A stretch of DNA of 64,000 bases, taken from the NCBI GenBank assembly GCA_018907035.1, contig JACCIC010000212.1, positions 434,001 to 498,000 of the forward strand. The letters run 5' to 3'. Positions 39,346-52,045 of the stretch are shown here, piece by piece. Under the pieces are notes generated by a model. The model saw only the letters and a list, made by a program, of their open reading frames with translations, was not told the DNA's origin and made no database searches. Made by a program: the position numbers and the translations under genes. Position 1 is the stretch's first letter. Each line of letters opens with the position of its first letter. The DNA comes from Sycobia sp. Sy_11 (Eukaryota; Arthropoda; Insecta; Hymenoptera; Epichrysomallidae).

Positions 39346-40430
39346 AAAAAAGATGTGGACCCAGCTTGCGCAGTCTGGCACACCGTCGATCCTTCACCCC
39401 GAATGAAAAAAAAAAAAAAAAAAATTACTCCACCCCCTTCCGGACGCGAAGCTCCACGCTCCTGAGAAATCCATTCTCGAGAATCGAGCGTTTCTGCCGA
39501 AATCTCTCGCCCCCCCCCCCGTCACTTCCTCTGTCGTACCATTTCCCCGGAAAAACGCATCCGCTCGCGCGCTTCGAGCGCGCCCCGAGAGTATCGGGCT
39601 ATCCCGGACAAAATTTCATTCAGCCCGAGCTTCCTCGTAAAGCTGCCGTGGGTCGAGGGACGGAGGGGCGGAGGGGCGAAAGGGCGACTTTTCGCCGAAG
39701 CTCGTCCGAGCGAGTGAAAAGAAAAGCTCCCTCCGCTGCCAAAATTACCGAGGGCATGGAGGAGAGGGTGGAGAGATGACACGACGGAGAGGGCAAGGGA
39801 GGTTATGCCATTGAGGCAGGACGGAGGGGGGGGAGTCGAACGACGGCAATGACTATGAAACCGAATGGTTCGCTCTCTTTTCCTTTCCCGGTGAAACGAG
39901 CCCCCGCGCAGGAAAAAGTTTGCAAAATCTTTTTCAACCTCCCTCCCTCACTCACGTTCTGGGCGCGCGTTGCAAGTTTGGGTGTTTTACATTTTTCCTT
40001 GTTACGCTTTAAGGGCGATATATTTTTTTCTCCTTCTTTTTTTTTTTTGGTTGACTCGGTACGTATTCGAACAGTCGAGCCGGGAAGTAAGAAATTTTCC
40101 AGGGGAAAAATTTTTCAAGAAAGCCGACACAGCAGAAGTTCGGAGAGACGCGCGCGTCCCGTACTTTTCGGCGCAGTTTGCATTTTCATTATGAACTTTG
40201 TGAGTAGCGCGCGAGGTCGAATCGAGGATAAATACTTGCCTAACAACAATAGTTATTCAAGCGTGAGAAAAGCTCCAAGTTTTACCCCTCCTCGGAGTAG
40301 CTGTATTTTCACGCATCAGGTATATGATGCGGATGCAATAGACGCGATAATGTTCGCTTCCTACGCGGGATTCGCACGTACTACTTGCCAGATTTTTTAT
40401 GCACAGCATCATTAAATTAATGAGGAACCG
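39346..40430. other. GC-rich block with A19, C11 and G8 runs
   Basis: Begins with an A19 run at 39406-39424, then GC-rich with C11 (39510-39520) and G8 (39826-39833). The plus frames of 137 (39366-39779) and 188 (39849-40415) codons have no recognisable domain and start in low-complexity DNA. I do not call a gene. Confidence 0.55.
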
Positions 40431-41260
40431 CACTTTTCGAAAAAGTAGCTCAATTCTCACACGTAGAAAAGTAGCTTTTTAACAAGTAATGATAATATAC
40501 TCACTAGTGCTGAATTCTAGTACGGGAACAATACAATCATGTTCTTGGGTGTTTTTCCAATTTTCAATTGATGAAAATGAAGAAAGACATGTACTGTAGT
40601 GGTTAGCATGTATACAAATTGTTAAAAATCATCGGCTTAACATTTAGTATGTAACAATTTTTGAAGCGGTTTTAAATCGATAAAAAGTTATCTGTGCTCC
40701 ACGAAATGAAAAATTGAATTGTGATCAAATTTCTAAAAGAATGCATAACGCTTTAGTAAGCGCTTTCGTAAATTGAAATTGCACATTTTTCTCATTTCAA
40801 TTTGGGAGACATATTATGTTAAAAACAAAAATTTTACATTATTGTTTATTTTAAAATAGGTCTATAAATGGGCTAATTCTTACTTTTCGTCGAAATTTTA
40901 TTTCATACTTCGCAATGAAAACATTTAATCTGAAAAAGTGTTCTAATAACTTTTTGAACGTCGTAAGTTGTATAGTATTTCAAAAATTATTTTCATATTT
41001 TAAATCCAAATCTTGCAGTTATGGAAAATAAGCGTAATTTTTTAAATGTTCTTTATATTTTATTGTTTCATTCCATAAAAAGGATTCTTTTCACTTATTG
41101 AAACTTAATCATTCCCTTAAAACACATGGACGACTAACTATATTCCAAGTAAGTGTATACGCTAAATGAGTGGAATTTGAATTTTGCAAAATTCAGATAG
41201 TAGCCGTGAAATTTTCTATGCAGATTTTATTTTTTTAAGCTCACGCCAGTAAGTACAGGA
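40431..41260. other. AT-rich non-coding stretch
   Basis: AT-rich DNA holding an 18-bp perfect palindrome at 41178-41195. Otherwise I see nothing in it. Confidence 0.7.
41178..41195. repeat. 18-bp perfect palindrome
   Basis: TGAATTTTGCAAAATTCA is its own reverse complement. Confidence 0.95.
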
Positions 41261-42640
41261 TCTCATAAGAGCGAGAGCGCAGCGAGCATTCCCTTCCCCC
41301 GACCCCCAAAATGATCTCTCCACGTTCAACAGTGAAGGTTAGCGAAAATATAATCATAGAGAGGGCGCTGTTTGTTTACCAGGACCGTTCAGCGAAGTTC
41401 ATCGCTCCTGGAGCTGGGGGGGGGGAAGCGGAGAGGAATGCGTATAAAGGAGAAAGAGGACGAAGATCCGAGCTCGGCGCGCATAATCAAGGAATCCCCC
41501 CGTCGTCTCCCCGCCCGGTAATCGGCGCAAATGTACCCGCACGGCGCGGCGGCAACGGCCCCCAAAATTTGATTTGCAAATACGGCCGTTCGCGGCGATC
41601 CGGCCACTTCGCCGGGATCCCCGAGGGCGGCGGCGGCGGCGACGGCACATTTCCAAGTACCGCGGCGATCTTAGACATGCGCATACATATGGATACGCAG
41701 ACCCTGATGGACGCGCCGGTTGGGCGGCGGGGGGGGGGGGCAGATGGAGACTTTGGGGCTCCTACACACTTTCGGTGTCTCCGCGGGAGGCTTTCGAAAT
41801 TGCGGATCGGGGCGCGCTGCTCCATCGCTATATAGGTGCGTGCGATTTGTTATACTTTGGCCGTGGCCTGCGGGCGATCGACGGCGAATTCGGAAAGTGG
41901 TCGGAAAATGGAGAAATGGAGAATTAATTGGGAGGAGGGTAGTGGAGCGGATCTCAAAGATGCCGAATTCAGCGTGGCTGCGCTCTGACCAGGGCAGTCA
42001 GGGACAAAGTCGAGAAACATTGTTTTACTCGCTCGTCCTTTCTCCGTACCTCTCTTCATCTCTTTTCAACCGTCATTTTATTCCTAGCAAAGGCATGCAT
42101 TTTCAGTCGTTCGTTTCTTTCGGGTTTCACATTTTTTTTTTTGCGACCAAGATCACCTTTTCTTTCTACAGTCGCGTAACGAGAGACCGAAGTTTTTTGG
42201 CGAAAAATTAAAAGTTCCGGCCTGCGAATGAGCCCCGATGCTGTCCTAAAGTAATTACTGGACCTCTTTCCGGTGGCGACTAGGCAAACTCGCGCCAGAC
42301 GAGAGAACAAAAAAGATCGAAAAAGAGAGGGAGAGAGAGGGAGAGAGATTGAGATGGAATGAACAAGATTGAAAGAGATGGCGGATAGGAGCAAGAAACA
42401 TAAATCGAAGCGAGGGTGGGCAAGAGAGAAAGAGAAAAAAGCAGATAAAGTGATAAGAGTTGAGGGTTTGTTTAGAACATTTACCGAACGGTCGCCGGGC
42501 GGTCGTTCAGTTTTTACGAGAAATTGGGCTTTTAACCTTTAACGGGCGACTCTACTTTTTTGCCTCCTACGCCCCCGTACTTTTCTTCATTTCCATCGAC
42601 TGGCCGTTAAAATCGGAAGTTGGATGATCAGAAAGTTATA
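41261..42640. other. GC-rich block with G10 and G12 runs
   Basis: CpG-rich to about 41990, with G10 (41416-41425) and G12 (41729-41740) runs and GGC repeats near 41629-41645, then intermediate with a GA tract at 42322-42349. Frames up to 174 codons overlap on both strands without a domain. Confidence 0.6.
42322..42349. repeat. GA-rich purine tract
   Basis: Imperfect GA/GGGA tract. Confidence 0.88.
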
Positions 42641-43840
42641 TAGTTTACGCCATAAATGTCGAATCGTATTTGCTTAAAAGAGAACGTTCTTTATACGTAT
42701 CTCGTTGTTTGACGGAAGTGATTAAGGATGAAGCCAAGAAATATTTACGCGATTCACTTGCGACGTGCAAGTAGAATATAAGAAAACTACAGATTTTTCA
42801 AAGATATTAAATTTTATCGGATTCCATATTCGCCCATGCGAACTTACGTAAAAGAACTATTTTTCTGATAAAATTAAAACTGATCTTTATTTTCGGATAA
42901 TAGATTAACATAATATTTCCATTTGCCACCGTCTGAAAATTCGCATTCGAATTAACAGTTTAAAAAGCAGTCCGATAGCAAATCTAATCTTATGTATTTC
43001 AATAATTCATCCTGTAAATTGTTAATTATCAAATCAAGACAATCGACATTCATTAATCAGCAAAAATTTTCATGTTTCTTGGAAAAAGTATTCATTTCGT
43101 TGTGGGTGTTTCAAAGAACGTATTTTTACAAATTATTGAATTTATATATTTATATGAAACATATAATATAATTTTCCTGGAAATAAATTTAAAGAAAAAT
43201 TATCGTCAAAAAGTTTGATTTAAAACAGTACTTAACTTAAATGAAAAGTAAATTTCAAAAATAGGAATGAAAAAAATATGAACCTGTTTCGGTTATTTTC
43301 TTTTAACATTAATAATAGCCTCATCGACACAATATTTTAGCATAGTCTTAAATCTAGTAATAAACATTTTTTATACGAAAGATTTTTGATATGAAAATAC
43401 ACTAACCTAACTAACAATATTCCATATAGCGCCGAGAAGATTGCGTTTCCTTTTACAAAAAATTACATAAAATTTTATATCAATGTACCAAGCTATAAAT
43501 TTATTTTACAGCTAAATATATAGCTTGAAAGATCAATAAAAAATCACTTTACTTGTGCCTATAACATGTAAATTTCAATTTATAAAGTGCCAAATAAAAT
43601 TTCAGTTTACCTTAGATCAAATATAACTATAATGATCTGTATAAAAAAAAGATAATAATGAAGAAACGTTCATAATTTAACATTTATCCCTTCATGTGAA
43701 ATATTATTATTAATAGAATATTTGTTAAATCATTATTTTACGTACTATAACAAAAACTATGCTATCAAAATTTCCTAGTAGCCAAGTATAACTTTTTACT
43801 CTGAAAATATACAATGGAGGACTTTAAAAAAAGCCCTCGA
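42641..43840. other. AT-rich non-coding stretch
   Basis: Strongly AT-rich DNA. A 14-bp stem with one mismatch lies at 43489-43527. No gene seen. Confidence 0.7.
43489..43527. repeat. 14-bp stem-loop with one mismatch
   Basis: CAAGCTATA pairs with TATAGCTTG and, after an A-A mismatch, ATTTA pairs with TAAAT around a 9-nt loop. Confidence 0.85.
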
Positions 43841-44540
43841 CAGGACTTAGAAAAATTCACAATCCAAAAAGAAAACTGTTCCTGAACCACCGCCACTGGA
43901 CGGCAAATAGAAAAAGGGGAGAAAGAACCGGGAAAAAAACAACACGCGACGTAAAAGACTTTTGATGTCAAGCTCGTAAAAGAGCGTGAAGGGTAAAGGG
44001 AGAGGGCGATATCCGCGTGCGCACCTTCTGTGCGTTAAGGCAAGGGAGAAAGAGAGATGAAGAGGATCGCGACGGAAGGGACGTAGCGTCCGCGAGGGAA
44101 TGAGAAAAATTTGCAATCCAGATTGAAATTTTGAATTTTAAATTTCGCGCGCTCCGGCGCGACTTAAAAAGTGCGGCGGCAGCGGTACAGGGGGGGGGAG
44201 GGCAGAAGCGACTTAGAGAACGAGGGACGGATATAGGCGAGCGCGGGAACAGGGACGGAGAAATATTCCCGAGACTGCGCTAATTGCCGGATAATTTTCC
44301 GAGTTCGAGGAATGAGCTTGCCGGACGTGGCTGTCGCTATTGGATTTGATGACGCGGAAGTTGGGGAACGCGTCGCCGTGACTCTTTGCCCCCGTCTCCG
44401 TGGCCGCTCCTTCGCAGCTCTTTCGTCCATTCGAAATTTTCAATTTTATGGCCTGTGGAAAGTTTCGGGGGGGGGGAGGAGTAATTTCGCATGGTTGGGC
44501 GTTACCTCGCCGCTAATTATGTCCCGACCAGTTTGACGTT
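43841..44540. other. GC-rich block with G9 and G10 runs
   Basis: Moderately CpG-rich, densest at 44140-44420, with G9 (44190-44198) and G10 (44467-44476). Minus frames of 88, 76 and 89 codons overlap in different phases and show no domain. Confidence 0.55.
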
Positions 44541-46000
44541 TCTTAAGTTGATTTTAGGAATTTATTGGATTCCTCAAGCAACGAACGGAAACTGACGAAC
44601 TAAAAACTCCAATTCATAAAGGAGAATTTTGGTTACTAATACTTTTGACAGCTTGTACTGTCTGCCATATAAAACTTTATATTTGATTTCATAATTTCAC
44701 CGACGAATTCAATGTTTATGGCACATTTTGTGATAAAATTATGGAACAATGCAGTACTAGGAATTTCGATCGCCATTGATTATTTATTTGTACTTATAAA
44801 TTGACGAAGAAAATAAAGTATTAAAAAATAAATTCCGTATATGGTGTATGCTCTTAGCAAAAACAAAGCATTGTTTGTCATGAAAAAAAAGAAATATTTA
44901 GATAATTGATAACTTTGATAAACATAGTTTAGAGAGGGAGCGAGAGAGCGAGAGAGAGAGAGAGAGTTCAATAAGAATCTGATATGTCGATTAACGTTGG
45001 GAATATTAAAAATATTATGGAATGGAAATTGTATACATTATTGTCAGTTATTAGCTAAACTAGTATATTCGAAAAATACCAATTACATCAAAGAGCTACC
45101 GTGATTAATAATAAGTGAGAAATAATTTTACGACTATTTCAATAGATATAAATATACTATAAATATAAATAGATCTCCATTCAGTTCCAAAAAAAAACCT
45201 GCTACCCATGAATATTTTTTCTTTCTATTTGAGGCATCATAATTTGCATCCATAATTCAGAATTTCAGAGTATATTTTCAAAAATGATAAATGTCCGCGT
45301 AGTCTACCGCGAAGTTGCCTTCAACGCCCTCGGTTCTGTTTTACGAAGGGTAACGAAAATATAGAAACGAAGCTTACGCAAAGTACGGGCACCTGAGGGC
45401 GATGGATAAAGATAACGAACAAATTGGAGCCGGAGGCTCCAAATCGGATAAGTTTGCTTATACCGTGAGCTGGACAGATTAAATTCGCGTCCTTGCCCTT
45501 ATTCTGCATTCGCCGGCAATTTACATTTTTATTACAATTGGAATTGCGACTCGTAGCGGTAAGGCAAAGTATAAGTATGGCTTCTCGTACTTATCACTTC
45601 GATAGTGTGAAGAAACAGTCTCGTTGTTTGTCTGTTTTTCTTTCTCTTTCTCTTTCTTTATCTTTTCCGTTCTTGTTTTTCTATCCTCGGTTAGTTCTTT
45701 AGTCAATGTTTTAAATAGCTGTCACTTACCTGAAACACAAAAGAACAATGAAGTATTAATGTAATGTTGTTCGTTATTAAAATAAGCAATAAAATTATTT
45801 AACACAGACATTAGTTTATAAGGTATTAATTTTTCAAGCTGCGATAAAAGCTATTCCGCAAGGTGGTTTGGAATATTAATTGAAATAATTATCAAATCTA
45901 TTTATCGGTGAATAATTGAATAGAAAGATTTCGTGTAAACAAAAAGGTTTAGCATTTCGATGAAGATCCAAGTGTACAATACAAATATCTTGGTAGTTAC
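44541..46000. other. AT-rich non-coding stretch
   Basis: AT-rich with a GA tract at 44934-44967, a GC-rich stem-loop at 45424-45442 (ttggagcc, ggctccaa, loop gga) and a CTTT-type pyrimidine tract at 45627-45668. No gene seen. Confidence 0.65.
44934..44967. repeat. GA-rich purine tract
   Basis: GA repeat with two CGA interruptions, standing alone in AT-rich DNA. Confidence 0.92.
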
Positions 46001-46380
46001 AATTTCCGCAGATGCCACGATAGAGTAACGCGAGCACAACGGACAAAGCATACAAAGGCATTCGGCCAACGCTGCAGGTAAACTCGTATAAGACACACAT
46101 CCATAGAAACCTCTCAATCCTTCGAATTTGCCCATCGACGCTAATCCACGCTCCGCGTTATTCGACGTCGATTAAGTTAACCCGAGATTATCGCCTGCAA
46201 CGGACTTATCGAGAGGTTGCCGCGCCCCGCAGCCGTCCTCTCTGTCTCTCTTAACCCCCTTAGCGAGCATAAACACCGCTCCAGCTCGCCCATACATAGC
46301 CGTAGCGCGCCAAGCGTAATTCCGTTGGACCGCGAGCACGGGTGGAATACGCGCAGCTAGACGAAGCTACGAGGGCGGTA

Positions 46381-46471
<91 letters not shown>

Positions 46472-46745
46472 CTGCGTGCATTAGCGCTCCGAATTGTGTC
46501 GTTGCCTCCGCATGCCGCCCGCAAAGTGGGTCAGCCCGCGTGCCGATTTTCTCAGATTTTGAGCGCTGTCTCTATCCATCTCATCCTCTCACTCCCTCCG
46601 ATAATAAGGAGAGAAGCGGGACGAGGTCCCGATAATTCGTCGCCTATTCACGAAGAATCGTATATTACGTGGCTGCGAATTGTTAGAAAGGATTTTATGC
46701 AGGAAAGTATTGCATTATACCCAAGTTCTTACCGATGGAATTAAA
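46001..46745. other. GC-rich block around a TA/GA composite
   Basis: CpG-rich flanks on both sides of the composite microsatellite at 46386-46468. Frames here translate the repeat as Ile-Tyr and Arg-Glu and are not genes. Confidence 0.6.
46386..46468. repeat. Composite (TA)n(GA)n microsatellite
   Basis: About 23 TA units abut about 18 GA units without a spacer, in the reverse orientation to the composite at 35129-35211. Confidence 0.97.
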
Positions 46746-47530
46746 GTTTTATAGGTTTTGCTATCCTGGGATGGAGGATTTTTCTTTCATCCGATGGATG
46801 ATCGTAGTTTTTGATCGGAATTGAGATTCGCAAGAATTAATCAAACAAAACCGAAATAGATTCAATAGCAATCAAATATTTTTTTATAAGAAATAAAATT
46901 GTGGTTTGAGATACAATGACATAAAAATTGGTACACATAATTTAAATAGTGTCATGTTTTAAAAAACCTATCTTGAAACCTATAATAAAGCTTACAATAA
47001 ATCCTAAGAAAAATATAAGAATAAAAAACTATCGAAGAAAAAATGGAATATTCCCTAGCTGTTTTTTGAAGGTGAACCCTGATTATTAAGCATGCTCAAA
47101 GTAATGTTGCAATTTAAAAATTTCACTTCCATTGAAAGCATTCTGCAAGCTGGTTTCGCATATTTTATTTATTTTTAATGATTTTCAGTCTTCAAAATTC
47201 TTTGTGCCGTAAGAATATTGACATATTATACAATAATGTGTTATTTCAGTTCCTATTCAGTAGATTATAATGAAAATACAATCATTCCCAAATTAAAAAT
47301 AACGGATTCAGCGCATGGATACAACATAATTCTACCGAATAGTTCGATGTCATGTTTCGAAAATCTTTTAATCTATATAGTTAAATGAATCAATAAATAA
47401 AGTGACTCCATCGAAACGATGGTCCATTTCTTTGGTCTTTCAGTAAATGAATCTCTGGATTCCATGATGGTTCAAATGCAAACAAATAAAAAGTAGCTGT
47501 ATTACAAAGAAGCCACAACTATTCAAAACT
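46746..47530. other. AT-rich non-coding stretch
   Basis: AT-rich DNA with no repeat, RNA or gene that I can recognise. Confidence 0.7.
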
Positions 47531-49000
47531 AACTGCAACGCAATAACTTTCTACCCTTTATGTGTTCAACGCAAAGCCCGCATTGAAAAACGGCGAATGA
47601 GGCGTGACTTGCAAATTTAAATCTCCCCCAGAAGTGCTGAAATGCGACTCCCTTGCCAAATCGTCTCTATCTGTCGAATCATTGAAATCGAGTGAACAAA
47701 TTTCGACACCTATTTTGCCCTTCCCCTCCACAAACCTCGACGAAGCGTGTCGTTAATCGCTACTCTCGCGGACTCTGTGGATTACTCACCCCGTTCCCCC
47801 CAGCATATGCATAATTCAATTTCGCCTAGCCTCGCAATGCGTTCACGGCCGAGCGCCTGCTCGCTATTCTTCAATGTCTCGCGCTCAGTTTCTTTTTGGA
47901 CGCTACCGGCAAGATTAATGAGTCCCAATCGTCGCTGGCCATGCTGGCGATGGTGCTGGCGAAATTGATGAAACGCCTGGTACCCTTGACCCCCAGCCCC
48001 ACCTTTATCCGAGTCATAGTTCGATATTTTTGACGGGCAGCTGGGGTTTAGCTTCACATTACTTATATATATGGGCAGAGAATGAAGCAACGCTGTGCTC
48101 TCATTATTTCCTTGTTCATTTGTCCTGAAGGAATTTTTTGAAGGTCACGAGTTCCCTGCAAGCAAAGCTGAATACTCAAGGATATTTCGGCGAATCGAAG
48201 ATAAATCGACGTTACGAAAAAATATCTAAGCTGCAGAGTTGGTATGACGGATGGATTATATAAATTGTTAATATATATTACAGATAATTGAATTGCTGAT
48301 CACACTGTCCATTTCTATTTGCAAATAAAGGATCATCAAATATTTATTTTTTGTCACTTATAGATATGGAATATCTTTAGATAAAAAATTTGCAGCAAAA
48401 AATATGTTTTCAAAAACAATCACACCTACATTATTAAGATAGTAGGTGGTCTTTCGGAGCAGTCATATTCTCCAAAACGTTAAATAAGAAGTTCTTCTAA
48501 AATCGTCGTATTTACCAAAACTATAAATAGGAATGAAAAATTACGACTCTGTGCAATCTGTCAAATCCAAACAATCTGAGAGACAAACTCTATCGGCGCA
48601 TCTTGAATTAACGTTGTGCAAAGCACAACGTTATAAAAGAAAAATACACAGACGACGACGGGATTCGACGTCACGTGAAAAGCACTCTGTCTCGCATCCC
48701 GGTCTCTCTCTATCTCCAACGGAGGGGAGAGAAAATAGCTCGGTGCGCTTTGAAAGTTGTCTCGTACGATTAGCGGATTTTCTTTGTTTAGATGCCAAAG
48801 AGAAACGACCGGGACGCGCGAAGCGATGAAAGAATGAAGGTTAAGCCTCAATTTAAGAGGATTATCACTTTATTGGCTTTGTTCCTTTGTCTCCCCTCGG
48901 GCTTTGACAGAATACCACTCGGGCCAATGGAAAGCGATCCTAAGACGTGCTATTGGTGAATACAACAACTCGTGCTGAAAATATTTCTTAGACGATACTA
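47531..49000. other. Non-coding, intermediate composition
   Basis: Intermediate GC at 47530-48060 and 48570-48950 with AT-rich DNA between. A 102-codon minus frame at 47782-48090 has a Gln/His-rich part and ends at a donor-like site. A perfect 11-bp stem-loop lies at 48609-48633. Confidence 0.55.
48609..48633. repeat. Perfect 11-bp stem-loop
   Basis: TAACGTTGTGC and GCACAACGTTA pair fully across an AAA loop. Too short for a microRNA precursor. Confidence 0.92.
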
Positions 49001-49429
49001 GTAATAAAATTGATAAATTTATTTATAAATCTAACAAAGATTTGTTAGTTCTTCACTGATTTTTCATTTTGTTATTTATAATTTCGCACAATGAATTAAT
49101 GATACATTTCACACAATGAGATTTTTTTTTGGTTATCGTTTATTTTATCAGACTGAACTCTATAATGAGGATCCTGAAAAATAGGACAGTTAAAAAAAAT
49201 AGATATTCTAAGCACTTATTAATATCATAAAAGCAGTGGCATGTATTTTTAGGAAAACATAATGTGAGATTCCCAATATTCCTTTCGTTGTTTTGAGGAA
49301 AGTCCCTAAAACAGGCAGTTGATGCATCTTCAAAACTCGAAAATATCCATCGTTACAAATCGATACCAGAAGTAAAAAGAAGAAGCAAACTCTTCGAACT
49401 TTCGAAAGAGTAACTTTTCCACTGCAGTC

Positions 49430-49570
49430 CGAGAGAGTAAGAGAGAGAGAGAGAGAGATAGACGCTCCCATTTTTCCTCAAAGGGTGACAAAAATAAAGA
49501 AGAAAAGAGGTAGCTCATCGAATACGAAGCAGACGAGGGCGGCCGACGTAGCAGACGGAAAGATAAAGAG

Positions 49571-49624
<54 letters not shown>

Positions 49625-50060
49625 GCAGGCAGACAGAGAGACGGAGAGAGAAAGACAGAAAAGCGATGGGAGGCGGAGTCAGACGAGAAAAGAGGTGAAA
49701 AAGAGGCAGGGGGCGATAAATGAGGTTCGAAAGTGGGGTACGTGGCGACGCGCTCGCGCACAGTCCGCGTCACGATATATACCTTCGACGGCTACGTGAC
49801 CGGAATCGTGCGCCGGCTTAAAGGTGGATTTGTTACGTATTTCTTCGTTGGACGAAAGAAGGGAGGGGGCAGCTCGCGCGGACCGCGAAGGAACGCCCCG
49901 CGTTACCCGCACGCCCGCGCGGCAAATCCTCAATTTCCGGTCGCGCCCCGGCGACGCGCTGTACGGCGAAGGTCAGAGTTCAGACCGATTTTGACAGGCG
50001 CGACTCGTAACCGCGGGTCGTTTCTGTCGACTCGGTCGCTCTAGCGATTCGAATGCCATG
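49430..50060. other. Purine-tract and CpG-rich block
   Basis: GA tracts at 49430-49459 and 49574-49609, a GACA tract at 49608-49636, then CpG-rich DNA to about 50045. Frames of 104, 103, 147 and 84 codons overlap and partly translate the repeats. Confidence 0.6.
49574..49636. repeat. (GA)n then (GACA)n microsatellite
   Basis: A perfect GA repeat (to 49609) passes directly into about seven GACA/GGCA units. Confidence 0.96.
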
Positions 50061-51740
50061 GAAATAGAAATTCTGGTAATAAGAAGATCGGTTGGATAGC
50101 TGTCGAAATCGTTACCAGGAATATCAGATTTTTGTTACTGAAATTCTTAGCGAATTTAAACACCAGTTTTTATATTATGATTTATTATACTTATAGTATG
50201 TAACTCATGGTTCAAATTATTTACTGTATTGAGATCGTCTGTCCATATTATGAACCCAGTCGAGCATACTTATTATTTTGTTTTGGAGAAGAAGTAACAT
50301 AAGCGGTAACCTACCAGTACGGAAACTTGCATATGAGTAGCAACTAACAATATACTAAGATTATACGGGTAATTAATAAGACATTTTTATATAGAGTATG
50401 GAAGTTCATCCATTGCTTTGTGAAACAGTTTCTTCTTGAGAGAGACAAGGATGGTAAAGTTTAAGATGGTTTATGTTTTAGTGTTCGATAAAGATTTTCG
50501 ACCACCAAATCCAAAAAATTAACTGAATTGATTTTGAGATTAGGACAGTGGAAAACTGTTTCATCAAAATTTAACTGAATTTCTGTCATATCTCGATTTC
50601 ATCGAATTTTTTCTGCATACAAATAGAACTCAACATCTACTACTGATAGTATTCTTTAATGCTTAAGTAGTTACATTCGAGGCTATACAGACGATCACGA
50701 GCCGACCACCTTTGTCGGGTGTTCCGACAATCCACTTTCATAAATTATATTTGCAGGAAATCAAGGTGTATACAATTTACTTTTTAATTCTTATAATTAG
50801 TAGAGTCGGTTGAAACATTCATTTAGTATAAATAAATATTGAGACAAAATCTGAAACGGCTATTAATAAAATCCGCAACAGGTGTGGAATGCCAGATAAA
50901 CGCATGACAATTACTCAGAGTTGCCAATTTTAAACCAAAAATTAAATATAATCGAATATATTTGTTTAGTTTGACATTAGTATAAAATACGCGAGATAGA
51001 AATTTCGATAAATTACTGGACTATTTAATGAATTTTTCTGAGACCTTGGAATTGAGATCATTATGCCAAGTAACATTCTAACTGAGCTTCATATCCAGCT
51101 ATATTTAACTCTGTGTCGCAGATGACATAGATTTTTATGATGGATAGTATAAGATAATAGCACTACGCATCACATAGCTTTCTCATGAAATGAAATTCCA
51201 TATATAATTCACATTGAGTTAACCGTTTTTAAATATAATTGTTTTGAATTTGAAGTATTTTACTAGTTATTCTAAATTAATTTGAAATTATTTGTATTCG
51301 ATCAGTACAAGTTAGGCATTAACTGTTAACTACGAAATTTAAATAAATTTATATTTTACGAATAATGCATTATGTAGCCGTGAACATTTATCGTATTTTA
51401 GGCATTATTTTATTCTCCTCTGTGAAATGTTTTCTGTAATTAATATTTTAATATTATTAATTATTATTTATGTAATTGGCATCTGAATAATCTTTTAATA
51501 GCAAATTGATTATCATTATTGATAAATCAGAGATATTTTAATTGGATTTGTTGGTGATTTAAATCATATTAGCAGTTGCTGCCTCATTTTGTGCATTTTC
51601 AGAAACATATATGCAAATAAATAAACGATATGAAAAATTCGTAGCATTCACCTTACTTACATGTTCTATAAGTGAATTTGTGAGTTATTTTTCAATCGAA
51701 TAAATATAAAAAAAAGAAAAACATTGAACAGGATAAAAAG
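50061..51740. other. AT-rich non-coding stretch
   Basis: AT-rich DNA with no long frames, no repeats and no RNA gene recognised. Confidence 0.72.
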
Positions 51741-52045
51741 TTGCTAACGTGAAAACAATGATGAGCATTGTTGGGAGATCGGAGGGCAGCGGCCTCGGGC
51801 TCGTTAATGCGCGAATCGCTGCCACGTTTAACAGCTCCAACACAGCGAAATTCCGGCGGCCGTTCAATGCATCCAGGACTTCCGTTGATTTACGAGAATT
51901 AATCCCATCAGCGTCGGTCGGGCGTAATTTCCGTAAGCAGGGCGAAAAGACGGCGATGACGCCGGGCAGCTCTCGTTCGACCGCGGTCAAATTCACCCAC
52001 GGGCAGAGGGGACGCGCGTGCCCTATCCTGCCGACTATTTAGTAT
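51741..52045. other. Small GC-rich block
   Basis: A 300-bp CpG-rich block between AT-rich flanks. A 97-codon plus frame and a 103-codon minus frame occupy the same DNA; neither shows a domain. From 52046 to 52495 the DNA is AT-rich and featureless. Confidence 0.5.

Noticed and set aside
39406..39424. A19 run as the tail of a retroposed copy
   Set aside because: No target-site duplication and no recognisable upstream element; homopolymer runs are common in the window.
39849..40415. 188-codon plus-strand frame
   Set aside because: No domain; its phenylalanine-rich part translates a T-rich tract, and another 74-codon frame overlaps in a different phase.
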